This document shows, one piece after another, positions 7,957 through 16,973 of a stretch of DNA of 57,309 nucleotides. This stretch comes from Anoxybacillus sp. J5B_2022. GTDB lineage: Bacteria; Bacillota; Bacilli; Bacillales; Anoxybacillaceae. The translations under genes and the position numbers were made by a program. Every line of letters begins with the position of its first letter. Position 1 is the first letter of the stretch. The stretch is from assembly GCF_026847645.1 (NCBI RefSeq), contig NZ_JAPSMC010000014.1:1-57309 (forward strand), read 5' to 3'. Under the pieces are notes generated by a model. It saw nothing but the letters and a program-made list of their open reading frames with translations, was not told where the DNA came from and searched no databases.

Positions 7957-8130
7957 GCAAGTAAGGTGCCTTTCTCATGTGAGAAGAGGCTTAAAAGGGA
8001 AGTACGGTGAAAAGCCGTCACGGTACCCGCCACTGTGATGGGGAGTTTCATTGCAATCATGTCACTGAAGAACACTTCGGGAAGGCGCAATGAAGCGATG
8101 ATCCTAAGTCAGGAGACCTGCCTTATTTGC
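7957..8130 (+). ncRNA. Cobalamin riboswitch aptamer
   Basis: Outer stem GCAAGTAAGG (7957-7966) pairs with CCTTATTTGC (8121-8130). Between them are the family hallmarks: AAGGTGCC, AAAAGGGAAG, GGTGAAAAGCC, CCCGCCACTGTGA and the B12 box AGTCAGGAGACCTGCC (8107-8122). Adenosylcobalamin binding should favour the downstream terminator and switch the biosynthetic operon off. Confidence 0.96.
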
Positions 8131-8210
8131 TCGGACGGATACCTACGGGATTATAGGTAGACGTGCGGGGGAATCGTATACTTTTTTGGATCATTTGTAT
8201 GCATTTTTCT

Positions 8211-8242
8211 GCACCTCTACATATAGAGGTGCTTTTTATTTT
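8211..8242 (+). terminator. Riboswitch-controlled intrinsic terminator
   Basis: Perfect nine-base stem GCACCTCTA / TAGAGGTGC with a four-base loop, then TTTTTATTTT. It sits between the aptamer and the first gene of the operon, so it is the expected expression platform. Confidence 0.9.
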
Positions 8243-8263
8243 GGAAAAAAGGAGAGGGTTTGT

Positions 8264-8632
8264 ATGGCCACATGGAATTTAGTAGGGACGAAACATCATG
8301 TATTGATTTGCAACGGCGGAAGCTGCATGCGAAAAGGGGGAGAGGAAGTCACGAGCGCCATTCGTGAAGAAATTGCACGGCTTGAACTACATAGCGACGT
8401 CCATACAACACGGACGCGCTGCAACGGCCGTTGCGAAGATGCGTGCGTTGTCATCGTGTATCCAGAAGGCATTTGGTACAAGGGGATTACCCCGGAAGTC
8501 GGAAAAAAACTTGTCCAGCAACATCTTCTGAACGGTCAGCCGCTAGTGGAAGCGATCACGTATCAATACGAACAAATGAAAGGATTTGTTCGTTCAGAAA
8601 TGACAGATGTTTCCCTTGGAATTTCAAAATGA
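8264..8632 (+). CDS. [2Fe-2S] thioredoxin-like ferredoxin, first gene of the cob operon
   Basis: This 122-residue protein is of the thioredoxin-like 2Fe-2S ferredoxin family. Four cysteines fit the cluster pattern: CNGGSC (two cysteines), then TRCNGRCEDACVV about 30 residues later. It is the first gene behind the cobalamin riboswitch, so it probably supplies electrons for a reductive step such as cobalt reduction or CbiH60/CbiX cluster chemistry. That partner is inferred. In the B. megaterium cobI operon the first position is held by cbiW, and this may be its counterpart, though the identity could not be checked. The start is the ATG behind GGAGAGGG; the frame is open further upstream through the terminator, where initiation is not plausible. 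Confidence 0.85.
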   Translation: MATWNLVGTKHHVLICNGGSCMRKGGEEVTSAIREEIARLELHSDVHTTRTRCNGRCEDACVVIVYPEGIWYKGITPEVGKKLVQQHLLNGQPLVEAITYQYEQMKGFVRSEMTDVSLGISK

Positions 8633-8643
8633 GGTGAGGAATA

Positions 8644-9351
8644 ATGGAATTTATGACGTATGCCATGTTAGCGATTTTTCTTGGAATGAGGCATGGAATG
8701 GACAGCGATCACGTGGCGGCGATTGCTGATATGGTAGGGAGTGAGTCGCATCGCAAAAAACAAGTGTCGTTAGGGATTATGTATGCATTTGGTCACGGGC
8801 TGATCGTATTTTTAATGGGGCTGACCGCAATTTTTATCGGATTTCATCTTCCTGCCCAAGCTGTCCGTGTGGTAGAGGCAGTAGTAGGGTGCACTTTGGT
8901 CGTTCTCGGAGGGATGATGCTCTTTTCGCTCTTTTACAAAAATGAAGTAAAAAGCCGAATCAAAGTGCTCCATGAATTAATCGATGCCATACTTCGGCGT
9001 TTGCAAAGAAACAACGGTTCTAATCGCTCTGTTTCATTGCTTCGCTTCGGTTGGATCAGCGCCTTTATCATTGGCATTATTCATGGAATTGGTGTCGAAA
9101 GCCCGACTCAGCTCGCTATTTTAACGCGTGCAGCGGGGAAAGCGGACATGAGCGCGGCGATGTTGCAATTGTCCTTATTTGTCATTGGTCTATTGATTGC
9201 GACAATTGGGATGACATTTTGTTTATCATGGGGATTTATGAAAGCGAGAATGAGAGAAACATTGTTTTTTATTCTTGGGACGGCAACGAGTTTTTACAGT
9301 TTATGGTTAGGGGTATCCATCATTATTGAAACGTGGAAAGGGGGCATGTAA
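8644..9351 (+). CDS. Nickel/cobalt permease of the NiCoT/HoxN type
   Basis: This 235-residue membrane protein has about six hydrophobic helices and the NiCoT signature RHGMDSDHVAAI in its first helix, where His and Asp bind the metal. A second family motif, IHGIGVESPTQ, follows a hydrophilic loop. Its place inside a riboswitch-controlled cobalamin operon makes cobalt the likely substrate. It is shorter than typical eight-helix NiCoT proteins (around 330-350 residues), which may mark a compact subfamily. It starts 11 bases after the ferredoxin gene and stops one base before cbiH. Confidence 0.85.
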   Translation: MEFMTYAMLAIFLGMRHGMDSDHVAAIADMVGSESHRKKQVSLGIMYAFGHGLIVFLMGLTAIFIGFHLPAQAVRVVEAVVGCTLVVLGGMMLFSLFYKNEVKSRIKVLHELIDAILRRLQRNNGSNRSVSLLRFGWISAFIIGIIHGIGVESPTQLAILTRAAGKADMSAAMLQLSLFVIGLLIATIGMTFCLSWGFMKARMRETLFFILGTATSFYSLWLGVSIIIETWKGGM

Positions 9352-9352
9352 G

Positions 9353-10912
9353 ATGAGCGGAAAATTGCTCGTCATCGGATTCGGACCAGGGAGTGTCGAC
9401 CACATGACAAAACGGGCGCGGGAAGCCATTGAAGAAAGCGATATAGTCATCGGTTATAAGACATATGTGGAACTTGTTTCCGATTTGATCGGAGATAAAC
9501 CAATCATTAGCACTGGCATGACGGAAGAAGTAAGCCGGGCGCAAGAAGCAGTGAAGTGGGCGGAACGAGGAAAAAAAGTAGCGGTCATTTCAAGCGGGGA
9601 TGCGGGCGTATACGGAATGGCAGGTCTTATTTATGAAGTACTAATTGAAAAAGGATGGACGAAAGATAGCGGAATCGAAGTGGAAGTCATTCCTGGCATT
9701 TCCGCGATTCATTCATGTGCGGCGCTATTAGGCGCACCGATTATGCATGATGCATGTACCATTAGTTTAAGCGACCATTTAACGCCATGGGCGCTCATCG
9801 AAAAGCGCATCGAAGCAGCGGCAGCAGCTGATTTCGTGATCGCTCTTTACAATCCGAAAAGCGGCAGACGAACGCGGCAAATCGTCGAAGCGCAACGTAT
9901 TCTTTTGCGCTACCGCTCACCGAAAACACCTGTTGGCCTAGTGAAAAGCGCCTATCGCGAACGGCAACAAATTGTTTTGACCGATTTAGAGCATATGCTC
10001 GAGCACGACATCGGCATGTTAACAACGGTCATTATCGGCAACTCGTCGACATTTGTTCACGACGGCTTGATGATTACCCCGCGCGGCTATCAGCGAAAAT
10101 ATACGTTAAATGCTCTTGAACAACCGCTAAAGCCGCATGAACGCCTGCGCAAAGAAGCGGAGCCGTGGGCGCTCGATCAAGTAAAAGCGAATGTTCGCGA
10201 TACAGCAGAGGAAGCATTGCAGAAAGTCGCCATTCAGCAACGCAAACAGCTAACGATGGCGCCAGCGATTTTAGAAATAGCCGTCAGTTCGGGAATAGCG
10301 AACAAAACGTTTACACCGAAGCAAATGATGGTGCTTGCTGAAATCGTCGGGGAACAAGGAACGATGATGTACACGCCAGACCATTACTTGAAGCTTGCAA
10401 TACCAACTTCCGACCCTGACCGCATCATCGCTAGATTGAAAGAAGCCGATCTTATGATCGCTCCGATTGGCGATGTATTGACGGTAAAAGCGTGCGATTT
10501 TTGCGATGGTGAGAAAAAAGATTCGATTCCGTACGCTGAGCAGCTGCATGAGCAGCTTAGCGGGCTCGCGCTGCCAAAAGAATTAAAACTCGGCTTTAAC
10601 GGCTGCGGCATGGCATGTTACGGAGCAGTGAGAGAAGATATCGGCATCGTCTATCGAAAAGGAGCATTTGACTTGTTTTTAGGCGGGAAAACGGTCGGAC
10701 GGAACGCCCATCCAGGACAGCTCGTGGCGGAAGGAATCCCGCCTCATGAAATCGTGCCGATTGTGACTCGCATTATTCAAGAATATAAGGAACACGGACA
10801 TCCGAATGAGAGATTCTATAAGTTTTTCCAACGTAAAAAGCAAGTAGGAGGATTTGTTTATCAAGAAGAACATTCAACAGCAAAGATTGAAGTGCCCGCA
10901 TGCGGGGAATGA
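9353..10912 (+). CDS. cbiH60: CbiH60: cobalt-factor III C17-methyltransferase fused to an Fe-S domain
   Basis: Residues 1 to about 245 form a CbiH methyltransferase that methylates C17 and contracts the corrin ring (start motif VIGFGPGSVDHM; SAM loop ISSGDAGVYGMAG). The remaining roughly 270 residues resemble half of a nitrite/sulfite reductase and carry cysteines CDFC and NGCGMAC that can hold a 4Fe-4S cluster. This 60-kDa fusion is the form known from B. megaterium, where the cluster domain is needed for ring contraction. It follows the permease stop by one base. Length here is 519 residues. Confidence 0.94.
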   Translation: MSGKLLVIGFGPGSVDHMTKRAREAIEESDIVIGYKTYVELVSDLIGDKPIISTGMTEEVSRAQEAVKWAERGKKVAVISSGDAGVYGMAGLIYEVLIEKGWTKDSGIEVEVIPGISAIHSCAALLGAPIMHDACTISLSDHLTPWALIEKRIEAAAAADFVIALYNPKSGRRTRQIVEAQRILLRYRSPKTPVGLVKSAYRERQQIVLTDLEHMLEHDIGMLTTVIIGNSSTFVHDGLMITPRGYQRKYTLNALEQPLKPHERLRKEAEPWALDQVKANVRDTAEEALQKVAIQQRKQLTMAPAILEIAVSSGIANKTFTPKQMMVLAEIVGEQGTMMYTPDHYLKLAIPTSDPDRIIARLKEADLMIAPIGDVLTVKACDFCDGEKKDSIPYAEQLHEQLSGLALPKELKLGFNGCGMACYGAVREDIGIVYRKGAFDLFLGGKTVGRNAHPGQLVAEGIPPHEIVPIVTRIIQEYKEHGHPNERFYKFFQRKKQVGGFVYQEEHSTAKIEVPACGE

Positions 10913-10927
10913 GGGGGAAGAGATAAC

Positions 10928-11761
10928 GTGAAAGCTATTTTATTTGTCGGACACGGGAGCCGTGATCCGGAAGGAAACGAGCAAGTATTTCAATTTGTCG
11001 AACAGCTCCGTCCGAGTATCGATGTTCGTTTTCATGTGGAAACATGCTTTTTAGAGTTTGGTTTGCCGACGATGCTTGAAGGAATGAAGCGCTGTGTCGA
11101 TGCAGGAGCCGATGAAGTCGTTGTTATTCCGCTTATTTTGCTACCGGCTGGCCATTCAAAGCTTCATATTCCAGCGGCGATTGACGAAGCGAAGCGACAT
11201 TATCCGCACGTGAAATTTACGTACGGCCGCCCGATCGGCATTCATGAACAAACATTTACAATTTTACAAGAAAGATTGCGAGAAATCGGCGAACATGTGG
11301 AAACGCCTGATCCAAATACAGCGGTTCTTTTACTTGGGCGCGGTGGAAGCGATCCGGATGCGAACAGCGATTTGTATAAAATTTCCCGCCTCTTTTGGGA
11401 GTGGACAAACTATTCGCTTGTTGAGCCCGCGTTTATGGGAGTGACAAATCCGCTTTTAGATGAGGGAGTAGAACGCTGTATCAAGCTAGGAGCAAAAAAA
11501 GTAGTCATTTTGCCGTACTTTTTATTTACTGGTGTGTTGATTAAAAGGCTTGAAAGAAAAGTGGACGAGTTTCATAGCCTCTACCCGGACGTGCAGTTTT
11601 CGTTAGCCGGATATTTCGGCTTTCATCCGAAGCTGAAAACGATCGTGCTTGACCGTTTAGAAGAAGCGCTCGGCCAAACCGTCACGATGAACTGCGATTT
11701 ATGTCAATATCGTCTTCATATGACGGAACACCATCATCACCACCATCACCATCATCATTAA
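10928..11761 (+). CDS. cbiX: Sirohydrochlorin cobaltochelatase CbiX with MxCxxC site and deca-His tail
   Basis: This 277-residue long-form CbiX inserts Co2+ into sirohydrochlorin, the first committed step of the cobalt-early pathway. The start is GTG behind a GGGGAAGAG site. The N-terminal half holds the metal-binding His (FVGHGSRD), and a second chelatase half begins at VLLLGRGGSD. Near the end lies MNCDLC, the MxCxxC motif shown in B. megaterium CbiX to house an Fe-S centre. The protein ends in ten consecutive histidines encoded by mixed CAC/CAT codons right before TAA, so it is a natural metal-binding tail, possibly a cobalt store. Confidence 0.95.
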   Translation: MKAILFVGHGSRDPEGNEQVFQFVEQLRPSIDVRFHVETCFLEFGLPTMLEGMKRCVDAGADEVVVIPLILLPAGHSKLHIPAAIDEAKRHYPHVKFTYGRPIGIHEQTFTILQERLREIGEHVETPDPNTAVLLLGRGGSDPDANSDLYKISRLFWEWTNYSLVEPAFMGVTNPLLDEGVERCIKLGAKKVVILPYFLFTGVLIKRLERKVDEFHSLYPDVQFSLAGYFGFHPKLKTIVLDRLEEALGQTVTMNCDLCQYRLHMTEHHHHHHHHHH

Positions 11762-11771
11762 GGAGGATGTT

Positions 11772-12551
11772 ATGATTATCGTTTTAGCAGGAACGAGCGA
11801 TGCGCGCCAATTGGCACTTGAAATTCAAAAGGCCGGGTATCATGTCATGGCGACTGTCGTGACCGAACATGCGGCGGAACAATTGCAGCATGCTGGTTTA
11901 TCGGTACACCTCGGGAGGCTAACAGCCGCGCAATTGACAGAGCTCATTCAGCAAAAGAAAGCGAAGGCGGTCGTAGACGCAAGCCATCCGTTTGCGGAAG
12001 AAGCATCGAAAAACGCGATGCAGGCCGCCGCTGATGCGAACGTTCCGTACATTCGTTACGAGCGAAAAGCAACGCCAGTCGCTTCCGAATATGTAACGTT
12101 TGTCGACAGCTATGAAGAAGCAGCGGAATACGCAGCGCAGAAAAAAGGGGTTGTGATGCTCACAACGGGAAGCAAAACACTGCATATTTTTGCAAAAAAA
12201 TTGCTCGGTTTACCGGATGTGCGCGTCATTGCCCGCATGCTTCCGCGCAAAGACAATATGGAAAAATGCGAACAACTGCAATTTCCGCAAGAAAATATCG
12301 TCGCGATGCAAGGACCGTTTACAAAAGAATTGGATATCGCGCTTTTCAAACATTTTGGCGTCACGCTATTGATTACGAAAGAAAGCGGCAAAGTCGGGTT
12401 TGTCGATGAAAAAATTGCCGCTGCCGAAGAGTTAGGAATTGAAACGGTGATCATTCGTCGTCCAACGATTCAGTACCAAACCGTGTATTCGGAATTTTCT
12501 GATGTCATTGCTGCATTGCGCCAGCATGTACCATTATCGATTAATCAATGA
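11772..12551 (+). CDS. cbiJ: Cobalt-precorrin-6A reductase
   Basis: This 259-residue CbiJ/CobK family enzyme reduces the macrocycle of cobalt-precorrin-6A with NAD(P)H. Family features are the N-terminal VLAGTSDARQLA nucleotide loop, the central DASHPFAEEASKNA motif and the C-terminal ITKESGKVGFVDEK segment. It starts 10 bases after cbiX with AGGAGG and its stop overlaps an ATG in the next frame, so it is tightly coupled to cbiC. Confidence 0.93.
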   Translation: MIIVLAGTSDARQLALEIQKAGYHVMATVVTEHAAEQLQHAGLSVHLGRLTAAQLTELIQQKKAKAVVDASHPFAEEASKNAMQAAADANVPYIRYERKATPVASEYVTFVDSYEEAAEYAAQKKGVVMLTTGSKTLHIFAKKLLGLPDVRVIARMLPRKDNMEKCEQLQFPQENIVAMQGPFTKELDIALFKHFGVTLLITKESGKVGFVDEKIAAAEELGIETVIIRRPTIQYQTVYSEFSDVIAALRQHVPLSINQ

Positions 12552-12565
12552 AAGGGGTTTTATTA

Positions 12566-13213
12566 GTGGATTTTCGTACAGAGTTTCGTCCTATAACTGT
12601 TCAACCGCAACAAATTGAAGAAAAAAGTTTTCAAATCATCGATGAAGAAATCGGGGAGCACCATTTTACGAAAGAACAATATCCGATCGTTCAGCGCGTC
12701 ATTCATGCATCGGCTGATTTTGAGTTAGGCAAAAGCTTACTGTTTCATCCAAACGCCATCGAAGCGGGCATTCGCGCGATTCGCTCTGGAAAAAAAGTCG
12801 TTGCCGATGTGCAAATGGTGCAAGTCGGTGTGAATAAAACACGTATCGAAAAATTTGGCGGAAGCGTTCATGTATACATTTCCGATCCAGATGTGATCGA
12901 AGAAGCAAAAAGGCTAAACACGACACGCGCCATCGTGGCGATGAGAAAAGCTGTCAAAGAAGCAGAAGGCGGCATTTTTGCGATCGGCAATGCGCCGACG
13001 GCACTGCTTGAACTCATTCGTTTAATTAAAGAAGGAGAAGCGCGTCCCGGTTTAGTGATCGGCCTGCCGGTCGGTTTTGTATCCGCGGCAGAATCGAAAG
13101 AAGAGCTGGCGAAATTGGATGTTCCGTTTATTACGAACATCGGCCGCAAAGGGGGAAGCACCGTTACGGTGGCGGCGCTTAATGCGCTTTCGATTTTAGC
13201 AGAGCGAGGGTAG
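12566..13213 (+). CDS. cbiC: Cobalt-precorrin-8 methylmutase
   Basis: This 215-residue CbiC/CobH mutase moves the methyl group from C11 to C12, giving cobyrinate. The catalytic His lies in VIHASADFE. GNAPTALLELI and the glycine-rich LPVGFVSAAESK loop are further family motifs. GTG was taken as the start (MDFRTEFRPI) because AAAGGGG sits 8 bases before it. The earlier ATG that overlaps the cbiJ stop has no ribosome binding site. Confidence 0.93.
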   Translation: MDFRTEFRPITVQPQQIEEKSFQIIDEEIGEHHFTKEQYPIVQRVIHASADFELGKSLLFHPNAIEAGIRAIRSGKKVVADVQMVQVGVNKTRIEKFGGSVHVYISDPDVIEEAKRLNTTRAIVAMRKAVKEAEGGIFAIGNAPTALLELIRLIKEGEARPGLVIGLPVGFVSAAESKEELAKLDVPFITNIGRKGGSTVTVAALNALSILAERG

Positions 13214-13216
13214 ACA

Positions 13217-14311
13217 ATGGGAGAAAAACAGTTGCGTGAAGGATATACGACAGGGGCTTGCGCAACCGCCGCGACGAAAGCGGCATTAACGGCTCTCATT
13301 ACCGGCATTCCGCAAGCGGAAGCAAAGATCTATTTGCCGGTTGGGCGATGGGTGACATTCTCAGTAGAACGATGCGATATTCAAGCTGATTCCGCAACAG
13401 CTGTCGTAATGAAAGATGGCGGCGATGACCCAGATGCAACGCATGGAGCATCCATTGTTGCGACCGTGTCATGGACCGATGGAACGGACGTTGAACTAGA
13501 TGGCGGGGAAGGCGTTGGACGGGTGACAAAGCCAGGCCTTCCCGTTCCGATTGGCGAAGCAGCAATCAATCCAGTGCCACGCAAAATGATGATGGAAGTA
13601 GCGCATCAAATACTGGAGCAATATGGAATTGAACGCGGTGTGCGCATCGTCATTTCCGTTCCAAACGGGGCTGAAATTGCGAAAAAAACGTTAAATGCCC
13701 GGCTTGGTATTATCGGCGGCATCTCGATTTTAGGAACGCGCGGCATCGTCGTTCCGTTTTCGACGTCCGCCTACCGCGCAAGCATCGTTCGGGCGATACA
13801 AGTGGCTAAAGCGACCGGCTGTGAACATGTGGTCATTACAACGGGTGGCCGAAGCGAAAAATACGCAATGAAACAATACGCTCATTTGCCAGAGGAAGCG
13901 TTTATCGAAATGGGCGATTTTGTCGGCTTTACGTTAAAACAATGCAAAAAACACGGCATGAAAACAGTATCGATGGTCGGGATGATGGGGAAATTTTCGA
14001 AAGTCGCTCAAGGCATTATGATGGTTCATTCCAAAAGCGCACCTGTTGATTTTCACTTTTTAGCAGCGATTGCCGAAGAAGCGGGTGCTTCCTCTGAGCT
14101 CATTCATTCGATTCGCGAAGCCAATACGGCCTCACAAGTCGGCGATCTTATGCAAGAAGCAGGAAATACGCTATTTTTTGAAAAGCTATGTGATTACTGC
14201 TGCCTTGCAGCATTAAAAGAGGTTGGCGGCGGACTCGTCATCGAAACAACATTATATACGTTAAGCGGTCAATTTTTAGGAAAGGCGGTGCGAAAAGATG
14301 CAACCGATTAA
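13217..14311 (+). CDS. cbiD: Cobalt-precorrin-5B C1-methyltransferase
   Basis: This 364-residue CbiD methylates C1 in the anaerobic pathway, an enzyme with no counterpart in the aerobic route, so it marks the pathway type. It begins with the hallmark [15 protein letters not shown] and has the [11 protein letters not shown] and [10 protein letters not shown] motifs. It starts three bases after cbiC and overlaps cbiET by 14 bases. Confidence 0.95.
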   Translation: MGEKQLREGYTTGACATAATKAALTALITGIPQAEAKIYLPVGRWVTFSVERCDIQADSATAVVMKDGGDDPDATHGASIVATVSWTDGTDVELDGGEGVGRVTKPGLPVPIGEAAINPVPRKMMMEVAHQILEQYGIERGVRIVISVPNGAEIAKKTLNARLGIIGGISILGTRGIVVPFSTSAYRASIVRAIQVAKATGCEHVVITTGGRSEKYAMKQYAHLPEEAFIEMGDFVGFTLKQCKKHGMKTVSMVGMMGKFSKVAQGIMMVHSKSAPVDFHFLAAIAEEAGASSELIHSIREANTASQVGDLMQEAGNTLFFEKLCDYCCLAALKEVGGGLVIETTLYTLSGQFLGKAVRKDATD

Positions 14312-15506
14312 ATTGATTGGCATTGGGGCCGATGGAAAACAAAGTTTGCCTTCTTTATATGAACATTGGATTTACGAAAGTGAGTTGTTAATAGGGGGAG
14401 AGCGCCATTTATCATTTTTTCCAGATTATCAAGGAGAAAAAATCGTCATTCAAGGCGGTCTCTCTTCCCTTGTCGAGCGATTGCGTCATGAAGCGAAACG
14501 AACGGTCATTTTAGCTTCCGGCGATCCGTTGTTTTACGGCATCGGCAGCTATTTATCCCGCAAACTCCCGATTGAAGTGTATCCGGCAGTTAGCTCCGTG
14601 CAGTGGGCATTTGCGAAAATGGGTGAAAAATGGCAAGATGCAACATTTATTAGCGTCCATGGCCGAAGTATGAAGGGGCTTGCTCAGCGCATTGATGGTC
14701 GGGAGAAAATAGCCATCTTAACAGATGATACGAATTCACCGAATGAAATTGCGAAATATTTGCTTTCGTACGGGATAACTGAATATCGCGCATTCGTTGG
14801 AGAAAATCTTGGCAGTAAAGACGAACGCTGCCGCTTTTTTGAATTGGAAGAGATGGCTGAGACCGAGTTTCTTCCATTAAATGTAGTCATTTTACAAAAA
14901 GTAAAAGTTGGTCCGACTTGGTCACTCGGGATCGACGATGATGAATTTTTTCAGCGCAAACCGGAAAAAGGATTGATTACGAAAAAAGAAATTCGTATTT
15001 TAAGCATTAGCGCGCTTCAGTTGCGGGAAACGAGCATCGTTTGGGATATCGGCACATGCACCGGTTCGGTGGCGATTGAAGCGGCGAAAATCGCGCGCGA
15101 GGGAGCAGTATTTGCGATTGAAAAAAATGAACATGATATCGAGATTTGCCGGAAAAATATGCAAAAATTTCGCACCGATTTTACGCTTGTTCACGGTCGG
15201 GCGCCGGACCATTTACATGAATTTCCTGATCCTGACGCCATTTTTATCGGCGGAACGTCTGGAGAAATGGATCGACTTCTTGATGTTTGTTGTCATCGCT
15301 TAAAGCCAAACGGACGCATCGTTGTCAATGCAGTGACGATCGAAACATTGCATGAAGCGGTTGAAGGTCTTAAAAAACGCGGTTTTCATGTGGAGATTAC
15401 ACTAGCTCAATTATCAAGAAGCAAACCGATTTTACAATTAACGCGCTTTGACGCATTAAACCCGATTTATATTATTTCTGCGTACAGAAAGGACGAAAGC
15501 GAATGA
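14298..15506 (+). CDS. cbiET: Fused cobalt-precorrin-7 methyltransferase/decarboxylase CbiET
   Basis: This 402-residue fusion methylates C5 and C15 and decarboxylates the C12 acetate. The CbiE half (about residues 1-205) has the tetrapyrrole methylase fold with [11 protein letters not shown]. The CbiT half (about 215-400) has its own SAM site, [15 protein letters not shown]. The two are separate proteins in Salmonella and fused in B. megaterium and here. It overlaps cbiD and cbiL at both ends, which suggests coupled translation. Confidence 0.94.
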   Translation: MQPIKLIGIGADGKQSLPSLYEHWIYESELLIGGERHLSFFPDYQGEKIVIQGGLSSLVERLRHEAKRTVILASGDPLFYGIGSYLSRKLPIEVYPAVSSVQWAFAKMGEKWQDATFISVHGRSMKGLAQRIDGREKIAILTDDTNSPNEIAKYLLSYGITEYRAFVGENLGSKDERCRFFELEEMAETEFLPLNVVILQKVKVGPTWSLGIDDDEFFQRKPEKGLITKKEIRILSISALQLRETSIVWDIGTCTGSVAIEAAKIAREGAVFAIEKNEHDIEICRKNMQKFRTDFTLVHGRAPDHLHEFPDPDAIFIGGTSGEMDRLLDVCCHRLKPNGRIVVNAVTIETLHEAVEGLKKRGFHVEITLAQLSRSKPILQLTRFDALNPIYIISAYRKDESE

Positions 15507-16204
15507 TTGGGACATTATATGGTATCGGCGTTGGTCCGGGCGATCCGGAATTGTTGACGGTGAAGGCGTTTCGCCGCTTAAAAGAAGCAGATGTGATTGC
15601 GTATCCAAAAAAGCAGCGCGGCAGCAAAAGCTACGCCCAACAAATTGTTGAAGCGTATTTTTCGCCAGACGAAAAAGAAATGCTCGGTCTCGTTTTCCCG
15701 ATGACGAAAGACAAAACGGTTTTACAGGAAAAATGGAACGAAACGGTGAATGCCGTATGGATGCATCTTTCATCGGGAAAAAATGTCGCGTTTGTGACGG
15801 AAGGAGATCCGCTCTTATATAGCACATTTATTCATTTTATGCGAACGATGCAGCAACACTACCCAAACGTTCCGATTGAAATTGTGCCAGGGATTTCATC
15901 GATTAACGGAGCAGCGGCTCGTCTGCAGCTACCGCTTGCTGACGGTGATGAACATGTGGCGATCATTCCGGCGCGGGATGATTATGAGGCAATGAAAAAA
16001 GCGTTGGAAGATCATGATTGCGTTGTCTTTTTGAAAGTCGCGAAAGTGATCGATATGGTGTTACGGCTGCTGCGTGAATTGGATTTAGTGCAAAACGCAG
16101 CTGTTGTGACGAAAGTAACGTCCAATGAAGAAATCATTTGGAACGTTGAACAACTTGAAGGAGCAGAGCTCGAATATTTAACGCTCATGGTGGTGAGAAA
16201 ATGA
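15503..16204 (+). CDS. cbiL: Cobalt-factor II C20-methyltransferase
   Basis: This 233-residue tetrapyrrole methylase transfers a methyl group from SAM to C20 of cobalt-sirohydrochlorin. The N-terminal [16 protein letters not shown] and the [13 protein letters not shown] loop are the SAM-binding elements; [12 protein letters not shown] is the family motif that follows. An ATGA overlap joins it to cbiET upstream and to cbiF downstream. Confidence 0.94.
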   Translation: MIGTLYGIGVGPGDPELLTVKAFRRLKEADVIAYPKKQRGSKSYAQQIVEAYFSPDEKEMLGLVFPMTKDKTVLQEKWNETVNAVWMHLSSGKNVAFVTEGDPLLYSTFIHFMRTMQQHYPNVPIEIVPGISSINGAAARLQLPLADGDEHVAIIPARDDYEAMKKALEDHDCVVFLKVAKVIDMVLRLLRELDLVQNAAVVTKVTSNEEIIWNVEQLEGAELEYLTLMVVRK

Positions 16205-16971
16205 AGGTGTATATTGTCGGTGCCGGTCCGGGAGATCCACAACTGATCACAGTAAAAGGAATGACGTTATTACAAGAAGCTGACGCGATTTTTTATACCG
16301 ACTCGCTCGTCAATGACGCTTTATTGCAATACGCCAAGCCGGAAGCAGAAGTGTTTCAAACAGCGGGGATGCATTTAGAACAAATTGTTGCGATGATGGT
16401 TGAACGAGTGAAAAGAGGAAAAAAAATAGTGCGCCTTCACACCGGTGATCCATCGATTTATGGAGCGACACTCGAGCAAATCGCTCTACTAAAAAAAGAA
16501 GGAATCGGAGTGGAAATCGTCCCTGGCGTCAGCTCGGTCTTTGCCGCTGCCGCTGTTGCGCAGGCTGAGCTTACCGTTCCCGATTTAACCCAAACGGTTA
16601 TTTTAACGCGTGCAGAAGGCCGGACGCCTGTTCCAGAAAAAGAAAAACTCGAGGAATTGGCGAAACACCATTGTACGTTGGCATTATTTTTAAGCGCCAC
16701 GTTAACAAAAAAAGTAACGAAAGCACTGCTTGAAGCAGGGTGGAGTGAGGATACGCCAGTCGTTGTCGTGTACAAAGCAACATGGCCTGATCAAAAAATC
16801 GTTCATTCAACGGTCGGAACACTTGATGAAGATATGCGCGCAAACGGCATTCGTCAACATGCGTTGATCCTTGCTGGATGGGCGCTTGATCGGTCAATTA
16901 CAGAACATAACTACCGTTCGAAATTGTATGATAAAACGTTTACGCACGGATATCGGCGAGGGGAGGGATAA
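16201..16971 (+). CDS. cbiF: Cobalt-precorrin-4 C11-methyltransferase
   Basis: This 256-residue CbiF methylates C11. It has YIVGAGPGDPQLITVKG at the N-terminus, RLHTGDPSIYGAT for SAM and VPGVSSVFAAAA. The long acidic LEELAKHHCTLALFLS segment is typical of CbiF/CobM. It overlaps cbiL by four bases and is two bases before the cbiG start. Confidence 0.95.
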   Translation: MKVYIVGAGPGDPQLITVKGMTLLQEADAIFYTDSLVNDALLQYAKPEAEVFQTAGMHLEQIVAMMVERVKRGKKIVRLHTGDPSIYGATLEQIALLKKEGIGVEIVPGVSSVFAAAAVAQAELTVPDLTQTVILTRAEGRTPVPEKEKLEELAKHHCTLALFLSATLTKKVTKALLEAGWSEDTPVVVVYKATWPDQKIVHSTVGTLDEDMRANGIRQHALILAGWALDRSITEHNYRSKLYDKTFTHGYRRGEG

Positions 16972-16973
16972 GA

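Noticed and set aside
11729-11761. His-run as a cloning-tag artefact
   Set aside because: Ten mixed CAC/CAT codons follow a native MxCxxC region and the next operon gene starts 10 bases later; His-rich CbiX proteins are known.
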